A stretch of 15,996 nucleotides of DNA from an uncultured Frankiales bacterium (lineage in GTDB: Bacteria; Actinomycetota; Actinomycetes; Mycobacteriales; SCTD01). The position numbers and the translations under genes were made by a program. Positions 1-7,462 of this stretch are shown here, piece by piece. The notes under the pieces were generated by a model. It did not search any database. It was not told the origin of the DNA and was given only the letters and a program-made list of their open reading frames with translations. Position 1 is the first letter of the stretch. Every line of letters starts with the position of its first letter. The stretch is from the NCBI GenBank assembly GCA_946479905.1, contig CAMLIA010000091.1, forward strand, positions 1 through 15,996, read 5' to 3'.

Positions 1-2
1 CG

Positions 3-599
3 CTGCTCGACGACACCCTGTCCGACAGCCGCTGGGACATGCCCTACCTCGGCATGCAGGTGCTCATCGAGGGGCTCGCTCTCGCGGCCTTCGGGCTGCT
101 GCGCGACATGACGACCAAGCCGCTGCCGAAGCAGATCCTCGCCTACGTCATGCAGGACGAGGCCCGGCACGTGGCCTTCGGCCGGATCGCCCTGCGCGAC
201 TACTACAAGGAGCTCACCTCCTCGGAGCTGGCCGAGCGCGAGGAGTTCGTCGTCGAGGGCTGCTACCTGATGCGCTCGCGGTTCCGGCAGCAGGAGGTCT
301 GGGAGAACATGGGCCTCGACGTCGACGCCTGCCTCGCGGCGGTCGAGACGGCGCCGTACTACAAGGCCTACCAGTCGCTGCTGTTCCAGCGGATCGTCCC
401 GTGCGTCAAGGACATCGGCCTGTGGGGCGACAAGGTCCAGAAGGCCTACGCCGACATGGGCGTGCTCGACATGGCCGGCATCGACCTGGACGCGCTGATG
501 AAGAACGACGAGGACACCGCCGAGCTCATCGACGCCGAGAAGGCCGAGCTGGCCGCGCGCAAGGTGCAGGTGGACGAGGTCATCGCCCTGGCAGACTGA
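3..599 (+). CDS. Ferritin-like di-iron protein (5'-truncated)
   Basis: The frame is open from the window edge, so the N-terminus is missing; about 198 residues remain. A helix with IEGLALAAF is followed about 30 residues later by DEARHVAFG. This is the Glu plus ExxH pair that supplies the second half of the di-iron site in ferritin-like and ribonucleotide-reductase-R2-like proteins. The rest is strongly helical and rich in charged residues, with no signal peptide or membrane segment visible, so it is probably cytoplasmic. The family includes oxygenases, oxidases and iron-handling proteins; without the first iron-binding helices I cannot choose the reaction. Its 3' end overlaps the convergent downstream gene by 20 bases. 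Confidence is good for the fold and low for the substrate. Confidence 0.8.
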   Translation: MLDDTLSDSRWDMPYLGMQVLIEGLALAAFGLLRDMTTKPLPKQILAYVMQDEARHVAFGRIALRDYYKELTSSELAEREEFVVEGCYLMRSRFRQQEVWENMGLDVDACLAAVETAPYYKAYQSLLFQRIVPCVKDIGLWGDKVQKAYADMGVLDMAGIDLDALMKNDEDTAELIDAEKAELAARKVQVDEVIALAD

Positions 600-1560
600 T
601 CTCGCCGGCCAGGAAGCGCTGCACGTCCGCGTAGTCCTTCTCGAGCGCCCTCCGCACCGCAGCGCTCAGCGGTGCGAACGGCTCGAGAGCGCCGGTGGAC
701 ACCGTCCATGTCGCGGCGGCTCGGCCCCGCACCAGCGCGATGGGCTTGAAGATGCCGTTGCTGGTGACGACCGAGGTGGCGTCGCCGAGGACCTCGGCCC
801 GCGACTCCCAGCCCATCAGCAGCTCGTCCCAGGGCCCGAGCAGCGTCGGTCCGGGCATCGGGGCGTCGTACGCCGGAGGCTCGAGCCCCTCGAGGGCCGC
901 GCGCGCGTCGCGCAGGCCCAGGCCCGCCCACTTCGCGAGGTCGCGATCGGTCCCCTGGCCGTGCGACGCGAGGTAGCGGACCCCGAGCTCGCGCAGCGCC
1001 GCGGCCCGCGAGACCTTCGGCTGCCTGCCGAGCCAGTCCGTGACGAGCACGAACGCCTGGTCGCGCCCGACCAGCGGGCCGCGCACGCAGATCCCAGCCA
1101 GCGTCGCCTTGAGAAGCAGGTGCACGATCGCCTGCCCCGCGACCGGGATTCCCTTGCTCTCCAGGGCATCTCGGACCTGCGAGCGGGTGGCGGGACCGTC
1201 CGACAGCAGCCGCCGGATGACCGGCATCGCGCGCTCGGCCTGGCTGCTGGACACCCCCTCCTGGCGCAGCCGGGTGGCGTTGCCCGTCGCGAGCTGGGGG
1301 GTCGTGACGGCGTGCAGCCAGGGGTAGTCCTCGGACCGGATCAGGTGCAGCGTGCCGCGGTTGACCCACGTCACGACTGCCGAGCGGTCGGCCAGGACCG
1401 CCTCGACGTCGGACACCGAGAGCCCGACGCTGCGGGCCCGGACCCCGAGGTAGCCGGCCCGCAGCTCCTGCGACTGGAGGGCCACGCAGCGCTCGAGCAC
1501 GTCCAGCACCGAGGTGGCCTTGGGTCCCGCGAGCAGCTGCGCGGCGAGTCGGCGGATCAT
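580..1560 (-). CDS. Winged-helix DNA-binding protein, AlkZ/YcaQ-like (HTH_42)
   Basis: The predicted protein has 326 residues. A QSQ motif lies at residues 29-31 and an RGTLHLI motif at 68-74. The HTH_42 family comprises tandem winged helices; AlkZ and YcaQ are DNA glycosylases that excise alkylated bases and unhook interstrand crosslinks using a QxQ or QxD motif. The QSQ here fits the catalytic position, so glycosylase activity is plausible, but many actinobacterial paralogues are untested. A start at 1605 would add 15 residues and overlap the start codon of the divergent Nudix gene. I prefer the ATG at 1560 because the family begins near this point and a TAGCCT -10 element sits 8 bases upstream. 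The 3' end overlaps the convergent ferritin-like gene by 20 bases. Confidence 0.82.
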   Translation of the reverse strand: MIRRLAAQLLAGPKATSVLDVLERCVALQSQELRAGYLGVRARSVGLSVSDVEAVLADRSAVVTWVNRGTLHLIRSEDYPWLHAVTTPQLATGNATRLRQEGVSSSQAERAMPVIRRLLSDGPATRSQVRDALESKGIPVAGQAIVHLLLKATLAGICVRGPLVGRDQAFVLVTDWLGRQPKVSRAAALRELGVRYLASHGQGTDRDLAKWAGLGLRDARAALEGLEPPAYDAPMPGPTLLGPWDELLMGWESRAEVLGDATSVVTSNGIFKPIALVRGRAAATWTVSTGALEPFAPLSAAVRRALEKDYADVQRFLAGEISLPGR

Positions 1561-1603
1561 CCCTCGCGAGGCTAGTGCCGCCCTGGGCACTAGGTTCCGC
1601 GCC
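1561..1603. promoter_or_regulatory. Divergent promoter region with perfect inverted repeat
   Basis: Between the winged-helix gene (start 1560, -) and the Nudix gene (start 1604, +) lies a perfect 8-bp inverted repeat: CTAGTGCC at 1572-1579 and GGCACTAG at 1586-1593, with a 6-base spacer. On the plus strand TAGGTT (1591-1596) matches TANNNT and ends 7 bases before the Nudix ATG. On the minus strand TAGCCT (complement of 1569-1574) ends 8 bases before the other ATG. Both -10 elements take their TAG from the repeat arms, so a protein bound to the repeat would cover both promoters. No clear -35 is visible. The geometry is seen in the sequence; operator function is inferred. Confidence 0.55.
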
Positions 1604-2131
1604 ATGGAGTGGATCGAGCACGGGGAGCGGTCCCTCTACGAGTCGCCCTGGGTGTCGCTGCGGCTCGTCGACGTGGAGGTCCCCGGCGGTGACCGCTTCG
1701 AGCACCACGTCATCCGTCGGCACCTGCCGGCGGCCGGGACGGTGGTGACCGGTCCGGACGGGGTGCTGCTGCTGTGGCGGCACCGGTTCATCACCCGCTC
1801 CTGGGGCTGGGAGGTGCCCGCCGGTCGGGTGGAGGAGGGCGAGTCGCTCGAGGAGGGCGCGGCCCGGGAGGTGCTCGAGGAGACCGGCTGGCGGCCGGGG
1901 CCGCTGCGGCACCTGGTCGGCTACTACCCGACCAACGGCCTCTCCGACGGCCGCTTCGAGCTGTTCGCCGCGGACGGCGCCGGCTACGAGGGTGCGCCCT
2001 CGGACCCGTCGGAGGCCGCTCGGGTCGAGTGGGTGCCGGTGTCCCGGGTCCGCGAGCTGGTCCGCACCGGTGCGGTCCAGGACGGGCTCTCCCTGACCGC
2101 TCTCACCTGGTGGCTCCTCCACGACGCCTGA
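1604..2131 (+). CDS. Nudix hydrolase, ADP-ribose pyrophosphatase-like
   Basis: The protein has 175 residues with a complete Nudix box at about residues 67-89: G, five residues, E, seven residues, then REVLEETGW. This matches the consensus GX5EX7REUXEEXGU, whose glutamates bind the divalent metal. WEVPAG just before the box is typical of the ADP-ribose pyrophosphatase branch, which cleaves ADP-ribose or other nucleoside diphosphate derivatives to nucleoside monophosphate products. The exact substrate cannot be read from sequence. The frame stays open upstream to 1514, but the ATG at 1604 is preferred because it clears the divergent gene and follows a TAGGTT -10 element by 7 bases, suggesting a leaderless transcript. 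It is convergent with rsgA, with 9 bases between the stop codons. Confidence 0.9.
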   Translation: MEWIEHGERSLYESPWVSLRLVDVEVPGGDRFEHHVIRRHLPAAGTVVTGPDGVLLLWRHRFITRSWGWEVPAGRVEEGESLEEGAAREVLEETGWRPGPLRHLVGYYPTNGLSDGRFELFAADGAGYEGAPSDPSEAARVEWVPVSRVRELVRTGAVQDGLSLTALTWWLLHDA

Positions 2132-2144
2132 CCGCGCGGGTCAG
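2128..2144. terminator. Small hairpin containing both convergent stop codons
   Basis: CTGACC (2128-2133) and GGTCAG (2139-2144) form a 6-bp stem with a 5-base GC loop. The Nudix TGA lies inside one arm and the rsgA stop codon inside the other, so the structure is symmetric and could act on transcripts from either side. There is no U-tract, so it is at most a weak or factor-assisted terminator. Confidence 0.35.
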
Positions 2145-3112
2145 TCGTCGGGGGCGTCCTTCGAGGTGAGCAGGCGGCGGAAGCTGGCGAGCCGCTCGGG
2201 GGCGGTCCCCTCCTCGACGGCCCAGGCCTCGAGCCGGCAGGAGCTGCCGAGGTGGTCGCATCCGACGGGGCACTCCTCGGCACCCGGCGCCAGGTCCGGG
2301 AAGGCCGCGAGCACACCGGCGGCGGTGACGTGGCCGAGCCCGAAGGAGCGCACGCCCGGGGTGTCGATGACCGTGCCGCCGCCCGGCAGCGCGAGGGCGA
2401 TCGCGGACGACGAGGTGTGCCGGCCCTTCCCGACCCCGGTGACCTCGCCCACGGCGCGGAAGGCGTCGGGCACGAGCTGGTTGACCAGCGTGGACTTGCC
2501 GACGCCGGACTGGCCGAACAGCACGGACACCTTGCCCTGCAGCCGTTCTCGCAGCCCTTCCACTCCTGACCCGCGGCTGGTGACGACGGCCTCGACCCCC
2601 AGCGGTTCGTAGAGCGCCAGCAGGTCGTCGGGTGGGGCGAGGTCGGCCTTGGTGAGGCAGAGCAGCGGCACGAGGCCGCCGTCGTACGCCGCCACCAGGC
2701 ACCGGTCGATGAGCCGCTGGCGGGGGACGGGGTCGGCGAGCGCTGTCACGACGACGAGCACCTCGGCGTTGGCGACGACGGCCCGCTCGAGGGGGTCGGT
2801 GTCGTCGGGCGACCTCCGCAGCAGCGACGTCCGCGGCTCGACGCGGATCACGCGGGCGAGGGTGTCGGCCCGGCCGGAGGTGTCGCCGACGAGACCCACC
2901 CGGTCGCCGACCACCACGGCCCGGCGGCCCAGCTCGCGGGCCCGGACGGCCGTCACGAGGGTCTCCCCGACGCGCACCCGGTAGCGGCCGCGGTCGACCG
3001 TGACCACGTCGCCGAGCACGGCCCCCTCGTGCGCGGGACGCGACTTCGTCCGGGGGCGGGTGCTGCGCGGCGGCCGCGTCCGGACGTCGTCCTCGTCGAG
3101 CTCCCGGGGCAC
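2141..3112 (-). CDS. rsgA: Ribosome small-subunit-dependent GTPase RsgA
   Basis: The predicted protein has 323 residues. RsgA is a circularly permuted GTPase that helps the late maturation of the 30S subunit. The permuted motif order is visible: G4 TKAD (154-157) comes before G1 GQSGVGKST (200-208), then GKGRHTS (228-234) and G3 DTPG (250-253). An OB-fold-like beta region precedes them (about 30-90). The C-terminal zinc knuckle is C281, C285, H287 and C292; its C-x3-C-x-H-x4-C spacing is slightly tighter than the usual C-x4-C-x-H-x5-C. The start is taken as GTG at 3112 because it overlaps the aroA stop (TAGTG, sharing one base), which implies translational coupling; an upstream in-frame ATG lies deep inside aroA. 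Cotranscribed with aroA. Confidence 0.95.
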   Translation of the reverse strand: MPRELDEDDVRTRPPRSTRPRTKSRPAHEGAVLGDVVTVDRGRYRVRVGETLVTAVRARELGRRAVVVGDRVGLVGDTSGRADTLARVIRVEPRTSLLRRSPDDTDPLERAVVANAEVLVVVTALADPVPRQRLIDRCLVAAYDGGLVPLLCLTKADLAPPDDLLALYEPLGVEAVVTSRGSGVEGLRERLQGKVSVLFGQSGVGKSTLVNQLVPDAFRAVGEVTGVGKGRHTSSSAIALALPGGGTVIDTPGVRSFGLGHVTAAGVLAAFPDLAPGAEECPVGCDHLGSSCRLEAWAVEEGTAPERLASFRRLLTSKDAPDD

Positions 3113-4386
3113 TAGCTGCCCAGCATCCGGGCCCAGGAGCCGACGAAGTCGGGCACCGTCTTGCGGGTGGTCGCGATGTCGTCGACCTCGATGCCCGGCA
3201 CGCCCAGGCCGAGGACCGCCCACGCCATGGCGATCCGGTGGTCGTCGTACGACGACAGCAGGCCGCCGCGCAGCCGGCGCGGCACCACGGTGAGCCCGTC
3301 GTCGGTCTCGGCGACGTCAGCGCCGACGGCGTTCAGCTCGGTGGCGAGGGCCTTCAGCCGGTCGGTCTCCTGCAGCCGGATGTGCGCGACCCCCCGGAAC
3401 TGCGACGGGGTGGACGCGAGCGCCGCCAGTGCCGTCAGCACCATGGTCAGCTCCGGCGCGTCCCCCAGGTCGGCGTCGATCCCGACGAGCCGGTCGCCCG
3501 CCGTGACGGTGACGGTGGTCTCCGTGCGGCTCACCACGCCGCCCATCTGCTCCAGCAGCTCCGGCAGCACCGCCCCCGGCTGCCGGGTCCCGAGCGGCCA
3601 GCCGGTCACGGTGACCGACCCGCCGGCGACCAGCGGCGCCGCGAGGTAGGCGGCCGCCGTCGACAGGTCGGGCTCCACCTCGGCGTCGCGTGGGAGCAGC
3701 GGGCCGGGCGCGACCCGCCAGACCCCCGGCACCGCGTCGTCGACAGTGGCTCCGGCCGCGCGCAGCGCGTCCACCGTCAGCTCGAGGTGCGGGACCGACG
3801 GCAGCCGCCCGCCGGTGTGCTGCACGACCACGCCCTGCTCGAAGCGCGGAGCTGCCAGCAGCAGGCCGCTCACGAGCTGGGAGCTCTGCGACGCGTCGAG
3901 CGAGACCTCGCCGCCGCGGACCGAGCCGATCCCGCGCACCGTCGTCGGCAGGCCCCCCACGGACGACAGCGACACCCCGAGCGACGCGAGTGCCTCGAGC
4001 AGCGGCGCCAAGGGGCGCTCCCGGACCCGAGGGTCGCCGTCGAAGGTCACCGGGCCGGTCGCGAGCGCCGCGACGGGTGGCAGGAACCGCGCGACCGTGC
4101 CCGCGTTGCCCACGTCGACCGCGTCGCCGCGGGGGACCAGCGGCCCCGCGACGCCGTCGACGACCCAGTCCTCGCCCTCGTCGGTGACGTCGACGCCGAG
4201 GACGCCCAGGCCCGCGGCCATCAGCTCGGTGTCGCGGCTGCGCAGCGGCCGGCGCACGACGCTGCGCCCGCCGGCGAGGGCCGCGAGCACGAGCGCCCGG
4301 TTGGTCAGCGACTTCGAGCCGGGCAGCGCTACGACGGCGTTCAGCGGGCTCGTCGCGGAGGGCGCTTTCCAGTTCACGACCGACAT
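3112..4386 (-). CDS. aroA: 3-phosphoshikimate 1-carboxyvinyltransferase (EPSP synthase)
   Basis: The protein has 424 residues, normal for the family. It joins phosphoenolpyruvate to shikimate-3-phosphate in the shikimate pathway. Visible motifs are LPGSKSLTNR (21-30), GNAGT (93-97), SQSSQL (166-171), the RLQETDR block with catalytic-position Glu340, and YDDHRIAM with His383. The position of E. coli Asp313 appears to be Glu312 in an ELT motif, which I recall as usual for actinobacterial AroA. Start: ATG at 4386 is directly abutted by GGGAGG with no spacer; GTG at 4377 would have a better 9-base spacing, so the true start may be three codons later. aroA leads a minus-strand operon with rsgA and diverges from the transporter operon across 29 bases. 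Confidence 0.95.
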   Translation of the reverse strand: MSVVNWKAPSATSPLNAVVALPGSKSLTNRALVLAALAGGRSVVRRPLRSRDTELMAAGLGVLGVDVTDEGEDWVVDGVAGPLVPRGDAVDVGNAGTVARFLPPVAALATGPVTFDGDPRVRERPLAPLLEALASLGVSLSSVGGLPTTVRGIGSVRGGEVSLDASQSSQLVSGLLLAAPRFEQGVVVQHTGGRLPSVPHLELTVDALRAAGATVDDAVPGVWRVAPGPLLPRDAEVEPDLSTAAAYLAAPLVAGGSVTVTGWPLGTRQPGAVLPELLEQMGGVVSRTETTVTVTAGDRLVGIDADLGDAPELTMVLTALAALASTPSQFRGVAHIRLQETDRLKALATELNAVGADVAETDDGLTVVPRRLRGGLLSSYDDHRIAMAWAVLGLGVPGIEVDDIATTRKTVPDFVGSWARMLGS

Positions 4387-4399
4387 CCTCCCAGGCCCG

Positions 4400-4405
4400 T
4401 ATCCT
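4400..4405 (+). promoter_or_regulatory. -10 element (TATCCT) of the transporter operon
   Basis: TATCCT matches TANNNT and ends 10 bases before the ATG at 4416. The expected transcription start is therefore only a few bases upstream of the ATG, giving a very short leader without a Shine-Dalgarno sequence. No convincing -35 is visible within the 29-base intergenic region or the adjoining end of aroA. Confidence 0.5.
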
Positions 4406-4415
4406 CGACCTCGAG

Positions 4416-4940
4416 ATGAAGCGCGCACTCCCCGCCCTGACCGGCGCCGTCCTGCTCCTGTCGGGGTGCTCGGGGTCCAGCGGCTCGAGCGCCGGCCCTC
4501 CGGGACCGACGGCCGCCCCCGCCCCCACCGCGACCCCGACGCCCTGCCCGGCCCGGGCCGGCAAGCCGTTCCAGTGGCCCGCCGCGATGCCGCAGGACCT
4601 GCCCAAGCCGCCGGGCTCGACGTTCGTGTCGACGACCACGGGCGCCGACAAGGTCACCATCGTCCGGCTGTCCAGCACGACGTCGCTGCAGCAGTCGGTG
4701 CTGTTCGTCCTCAAGGCCGTCAACAAGGCCGGCTACACGCTGGGTCGCGGCGACGCGGAGCCGTCCGAGGCGGACGCGCCGTTCGGCCGCGGCAACGTGC
4801 GCGGGGTCTACAAGATGCTGTCGCGCGACACGTGCAGCACGGACTGGCTGGTCGCGACCGCCAAGGTGAGCTTCGGCAACAGCCCCGTGCTCCCGACCGC
4901 CTCCCGCGGTCCGAGCTCGTCGCCGCTCCCCTTCGGCTGA
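4416..4940 (+). CDS. Lipoprotein of unknown function, first gene of liv-like operon
   Basis: The protein has 174 residues. MKR, a hydrophobic stretch and the lipobox LSGC (Cys18) form a type II signal peptide, so the mature protein should be lipid-anchored outside the membrane. Residues 19-43 are a Ser/Gly then Pro/Ala/Thr linker, and a compact domain of about 100 residues follows, with PQDLPKPPGS (59-68) and GYTLGRGDAE (106-115). Cys44 and Cys140 could form a disulfide. I recognise no named domain. The stop codon lies 3 bases before the livH-like GTG, so it is almost certainly cotranscribed and coupled with the ABC transporter. An accessory role in substrate capture or assembly is an inference from position only. 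Confidence 0.85.
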   Translation: MKRALPALTGAVLLLSGCSGSSGSSAGPPGPTAAPAPTATPTPCPARAGKPFQWPAAMPQDLPKPPGSTFVSTTTGADKVTIVRLSSTTSLQQSVLFVLKAVNKAGYTLGRGDAEPSEADAPFGRGNVRGVYKMLSRDTCSTDWLVATAKVSFGNSPVLPTASRGPSSSPLPFG

Positions 4941-4943
4941 CGG

Positions 4944-5846
4944 GTGGACCTCGGCGTCCTGCTCCAGGTCGTGCTCGCGGGGCTGGCGACGGGCGCCGTG
5001 CTCGGCCTCGTGGGGCTGGGGTTCAGCCTGGTGGCGGGCACCTCCCGGGTGCTGCCGTTCGCGCACGGTGACGTCGCCGTCGCGGCGGTCTTCACCGGCG
5101 TGCTGGTCGTGCTCGGCCGCACCCCGGTCGCACAGGACCTCGGCGGGCTCGACTCCGCCGCCCTGCTGCTGCTCGCGCTCGCGGCCGGAGCGGTCCTGTC
5201 AGGGCTCGTCGCGCTCGTCGTCGTACGCCCCTACCGCGACCAGCCGATGGGCTGGGTCGCGGGTGGGGTGGCCGCCGGGCTGCTGCTGCGCGCCGTCCTG
5301 GGCCTGCTGCTGCCGGGGCAGGGGTACGCCGTCCCCGACCCGCTGCACCTCGACGCGCTCGCCTCCGACGGCCTGCTGCACCTGCCCGGTGGGAACACGC
5401 TCCCGGTCCGGACCCTCGGCGTGCTCGTCCTCGGCCTCGTCATCGGGATCGCCGCCGAGGTCCTGCTGGTCCGAGGCCGGTTCGGGCGCTCGCTGCGCGC
5501 GGTCGCCGACGACCCTGACGCCGCGGCGCTGTGCGGTGTCGACCCCGGACGCGTCCTGCTCCTCGCCTTCGTCGCCGCCGGTGCGCTGGCCGGCCTCGCC
5601 GGGGTGCTCGACGCACCGAGCCACGCCCTCTCCGTCGACGACGGGGTCGTCCTCGGCCTGGAGGGGATCGCGGCGGCGGTGCTCGGCGGGCTCGGCTCGC
5701 TGCGCGGAGCGCTGCTCGGTGGCCTCGGCCTCGGGGTGGCCCAGCAGGCCGCGGTGCACGCCGGGGGAGCGGCCCTGCAGGACGTCGTCCCGCTCGGCGT
5801 GCTCGTGCTGCTGCTGGCGCTGCGGCCGCAGGGCCTGCGGCGATGA
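4944..5846 (+). CDS. Branched-chain amino acid-type ABC permease, LivH family
   Basis: The protein has 300 residues and is almost entirely hydrophobic, with several membrane helices. LivH-family landmarks are present in order: an N-terminal GAVLGLVGLGFSLVAG helix followed by FAHGD (family: NFAHG), VVVRPYRDQP, GRSLRAVADDPDAAALCGVD (family: GRALRAxAxDxxxAxLxGI), and a final EGIAAAVLGGLGSLRGALLG. This would be one half of the membrane channel of a HAAT-type importer, pairing with the LivM part of the next gene. The start is a GTG without a Shine-Dalgarno, 3 bases after the lipoprotein stop, suggesting coupling. The stop overlaps the next start as ATGA. The substrate could be branched-chain amino acids, other amino acids, amides or urea. 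Confidence 0.9.
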   Translation: MDLGVLLQVVLAGLATGAVLGLVGLGFSLVAGTSRVLPFAHGDVAVAAVFTGVLVVLGRTPVAQDLGGLDSAALLLLALAAGAVLSGLVALVVVRPYRDQPMGWVAGGVAAGLLLRAVLGLLLPGQGYAVPDPLHLDALASDGLLHLPGGNTLPVRTLGVLVLGLVIGIAAEVLLVRGRFGRSLRAVADDPDAAALCGVDPGRVLLLAFVAAGALAGLAGVLDAPSHALSVDDGVVLGLEGIAAAVLGGLGSLRGALLGGLGLGVAQQAAVHAGGAALQDVVPLGVLVLLLALRPQGLRR

Positions 5847-7462
5847 CGGCCGTCGACGTCGCGCAGGCGCTCTACCTCCTGCTGGCCGCGCTCGGGCTCT
5901 CGCTGGCCGTCAGCTGGGCGGGGCTCCCGGTGCTCGGCGGCGGGGCGTTCCTGGCAGCGGGCGCCTACGGCACGGCGCTGCTCGGGCCGGGCGGCGAGGG
6001 CTGGCCGCTCGGGCTGGCGGTGCTGGCCGGCACGCTCCTCGGCGCGGTGGTCGGCTACGTCGTCGCCGTCGGGGCCTCCCGGCTGGACGGCCCACCGCTC
6101 GCGCTCGCCACCTGGGCGCTCGCCTGGCTCGTACAACGGCTGCTGCTGGCCTATCCCGACGCCTTCGGCGGGGTCGACGGGCTGACCCGGCCCGCGCCGG
6201 CCCACCTCGTCACCCGCACCTTCGGGCTCGACCTGACGCTGTCGCCGGCGGCCCACGTGGGCATCGCGCTCGGGCTGTGCCTGCTCGTGCTCGGCGGGCT
6301 GCTGCGGGCCGCCCGCGGCCCCGGCGGCCTGGACCTGGCCGCGCTGCGGGAGGGCCCGGAGGTGGCGCGCACGGTCGGGATCCCGGTGGCCCGCCGCCGG
6401 CGGGCGGTGCTCGCCCTGGCCGGGGGGATCATCGCGCTCGCGGGCGCCGGCAACGCCGTCCTGCTCGGCCTCGTCGAGCCGTCCGACGTCAGCCCGCTGG
6501 TCTCGCTCCAGCTCTTCGTGGCCGTGCTGCTCGGCGGGACGGCGAGGTGGTGGGGGCCGGTGCTCGGCGTCGCGGTCCTCACCGCGCTGCCCTCGGTCGC
6601 GGACGCGCTCGCCCGGGTCGCCGACGCCGACGTCGAGCGCTCCCGGGGGGTGCTCACCGCGGTGCTGCTGCTCGCCGCCGTCGTGCTGCGCAACCCCGTG
6701 GGTCGGCTGCTCGACCGGCCCGGTCCCGCGCCGGCCGCTCCGGGGCCGCTTCCCGTCGCCGCGCCGGCGGTGGCCGGCGAGACCGTGCTCGCGTGCACGG
6801 ACGTCCACGTGCAGTACGACGGGGTGACGGCGCTCGCGGGAGCCTCGATCGAGCTGCGCGCGGGCGAGGTGCACGCGCTCATCGGCCCGAACGGCAGCGG
6901 GAAGACCACGCTGCTCAAGGAGCTGGCACGGGACCCGCTGGCCGTGCGGACCCCGCAGCACACCGTCGTGATGCCGCAGCTGCGGGCGGACCGGCAGGTG
7001 GCGCTGGGAGCTCGCGGTGGCGCGCGCCGGCCGCTCGCGGTCCTGCGGCACCTGCTCGCGACGCCGTCGTCGCGGCTCGCCGACCCGCGCGTCGCCGAGG
7101 CGCTCGCCGCGACCGGCCTGCAGCACGTCGCCGGTGCCGATCCGCAGCGGCTGCCGGCCGGCGACCAGCGGCTGCTCCAGGTCGCGCGCGCGGTGGCGAC
7201 CGGCGCGCCCGCCCTGCTGCTGGACGAGCCGGCCGCGGGCATGACCAGCGAGGAGCGCACCCGGCTGAGCGCCGTGCTGCGCCACCTCGCGGCCAGCGGT
7301 CGGGCCGTCCTGCTGGTGGAGCACGACATGCGGCTCGTCGGTGAGGTCGCCGACCGCGTCACCGTCCTGCACCAGGGAAGGGTGCTCGCCTCCGGGGCGC
7401 CGGACCACGTGCGCTCCGACCCGGCCGTCCGCCGGGCCTACCTCGGTACGTTGGCCCGGTGA
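5843..7462 (+). CDS. Fused ABC permease (LivM) and ATPase (LivG-like)
   Basis: The protein has 539 residues. Residues 1 to about 290 are a LivM-like permease with multiple helices. A Pro/Ala-rich linker (about 295-320) leads to an ABC ATPase domain: Walker A GPNGSGKTT near 348, a putative Q-loop VMPQ, a divergent signature LPAGDQ near 437, Walker B LLLDEPAAGM near 457 (the LivG form), and an H-loop EHD near 492. Only about 25 residues separate Walker A from the putative Q-loop, roughly half the usual spacing, so part of the beta subdomain appears missing. No LivF-type second ATPase is encoded nearby; the fused domain would have to dimerise with itself or pair with an ATPase from elsewhere. 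Start and stop overlap both neighbours (ATGA, GTGA). Confidence 0.88.
   Translation: MTAVDVAQALYLLLAALGLSLAVSWAGLPVLGGGAFLAAGAYGTALLGPGGEGWPLGLAVLAGTLLGAVVGYVVAVGASRLDGPPLALATWALAWLVQRLLLAYPDAFGGVDGLTRPAPAHLVTRTFGLDLTLSPAAHVGIALGLCLLVLGGLLRAARGPGGLDLAALREGPEVARTVGIPVARRRRAVLALAGGIIALAGAGNAVLLGLVEPSDVSPLVSLQLFVAVLLGGTARWWGPVLGVAVLTALPSVADALARVADADVERSRGVLTAVLLLAAVVLRNPVGRLLDRPGPAPAAPGPLPVAAPAVAGETVLACTDVHVQYDGVTALAGASIELRAGEVHALIGPNGSGKTTLLKELARDPLAVRTPQHTVVMPQLRADRQVALGARGGARRPLAVLRHLLATPSSRLADPRVAEALAATGLQHVAGADPQRLPAGDQRLLQVARAVATGAPALLLDEPAAGMTSEERTRLSAVLRHLAASGRAVLLVEHDMRLVGEVADRVTVLHQGRVLASGAPDHVRSDPAVRRAYLGTLAR

Noticed and set aside
446..2122. Long minus-strand frame spanning the Nudix and winged-helix genes
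   Set aside because: It covers two well-supported genes in other frames and shows no recognisable domain.
3241..3256. Perfect 16-bp palindrome (GTCGTCGTACGACGAC)
   Set aside because: It encodes the conserved SSYDDH of AroA on the minus strand; GC-rich codon choice for these residues explains the symmetry.
5231..7408. Very long minus-strand reading frame opposite the transporter genes
   Set aside because: Its translation is low-complexity and rich in Arg, Gly and Pro, as expected from antisense reading of high-GC genes; the plus-strand frames contain clear ABC motifs.
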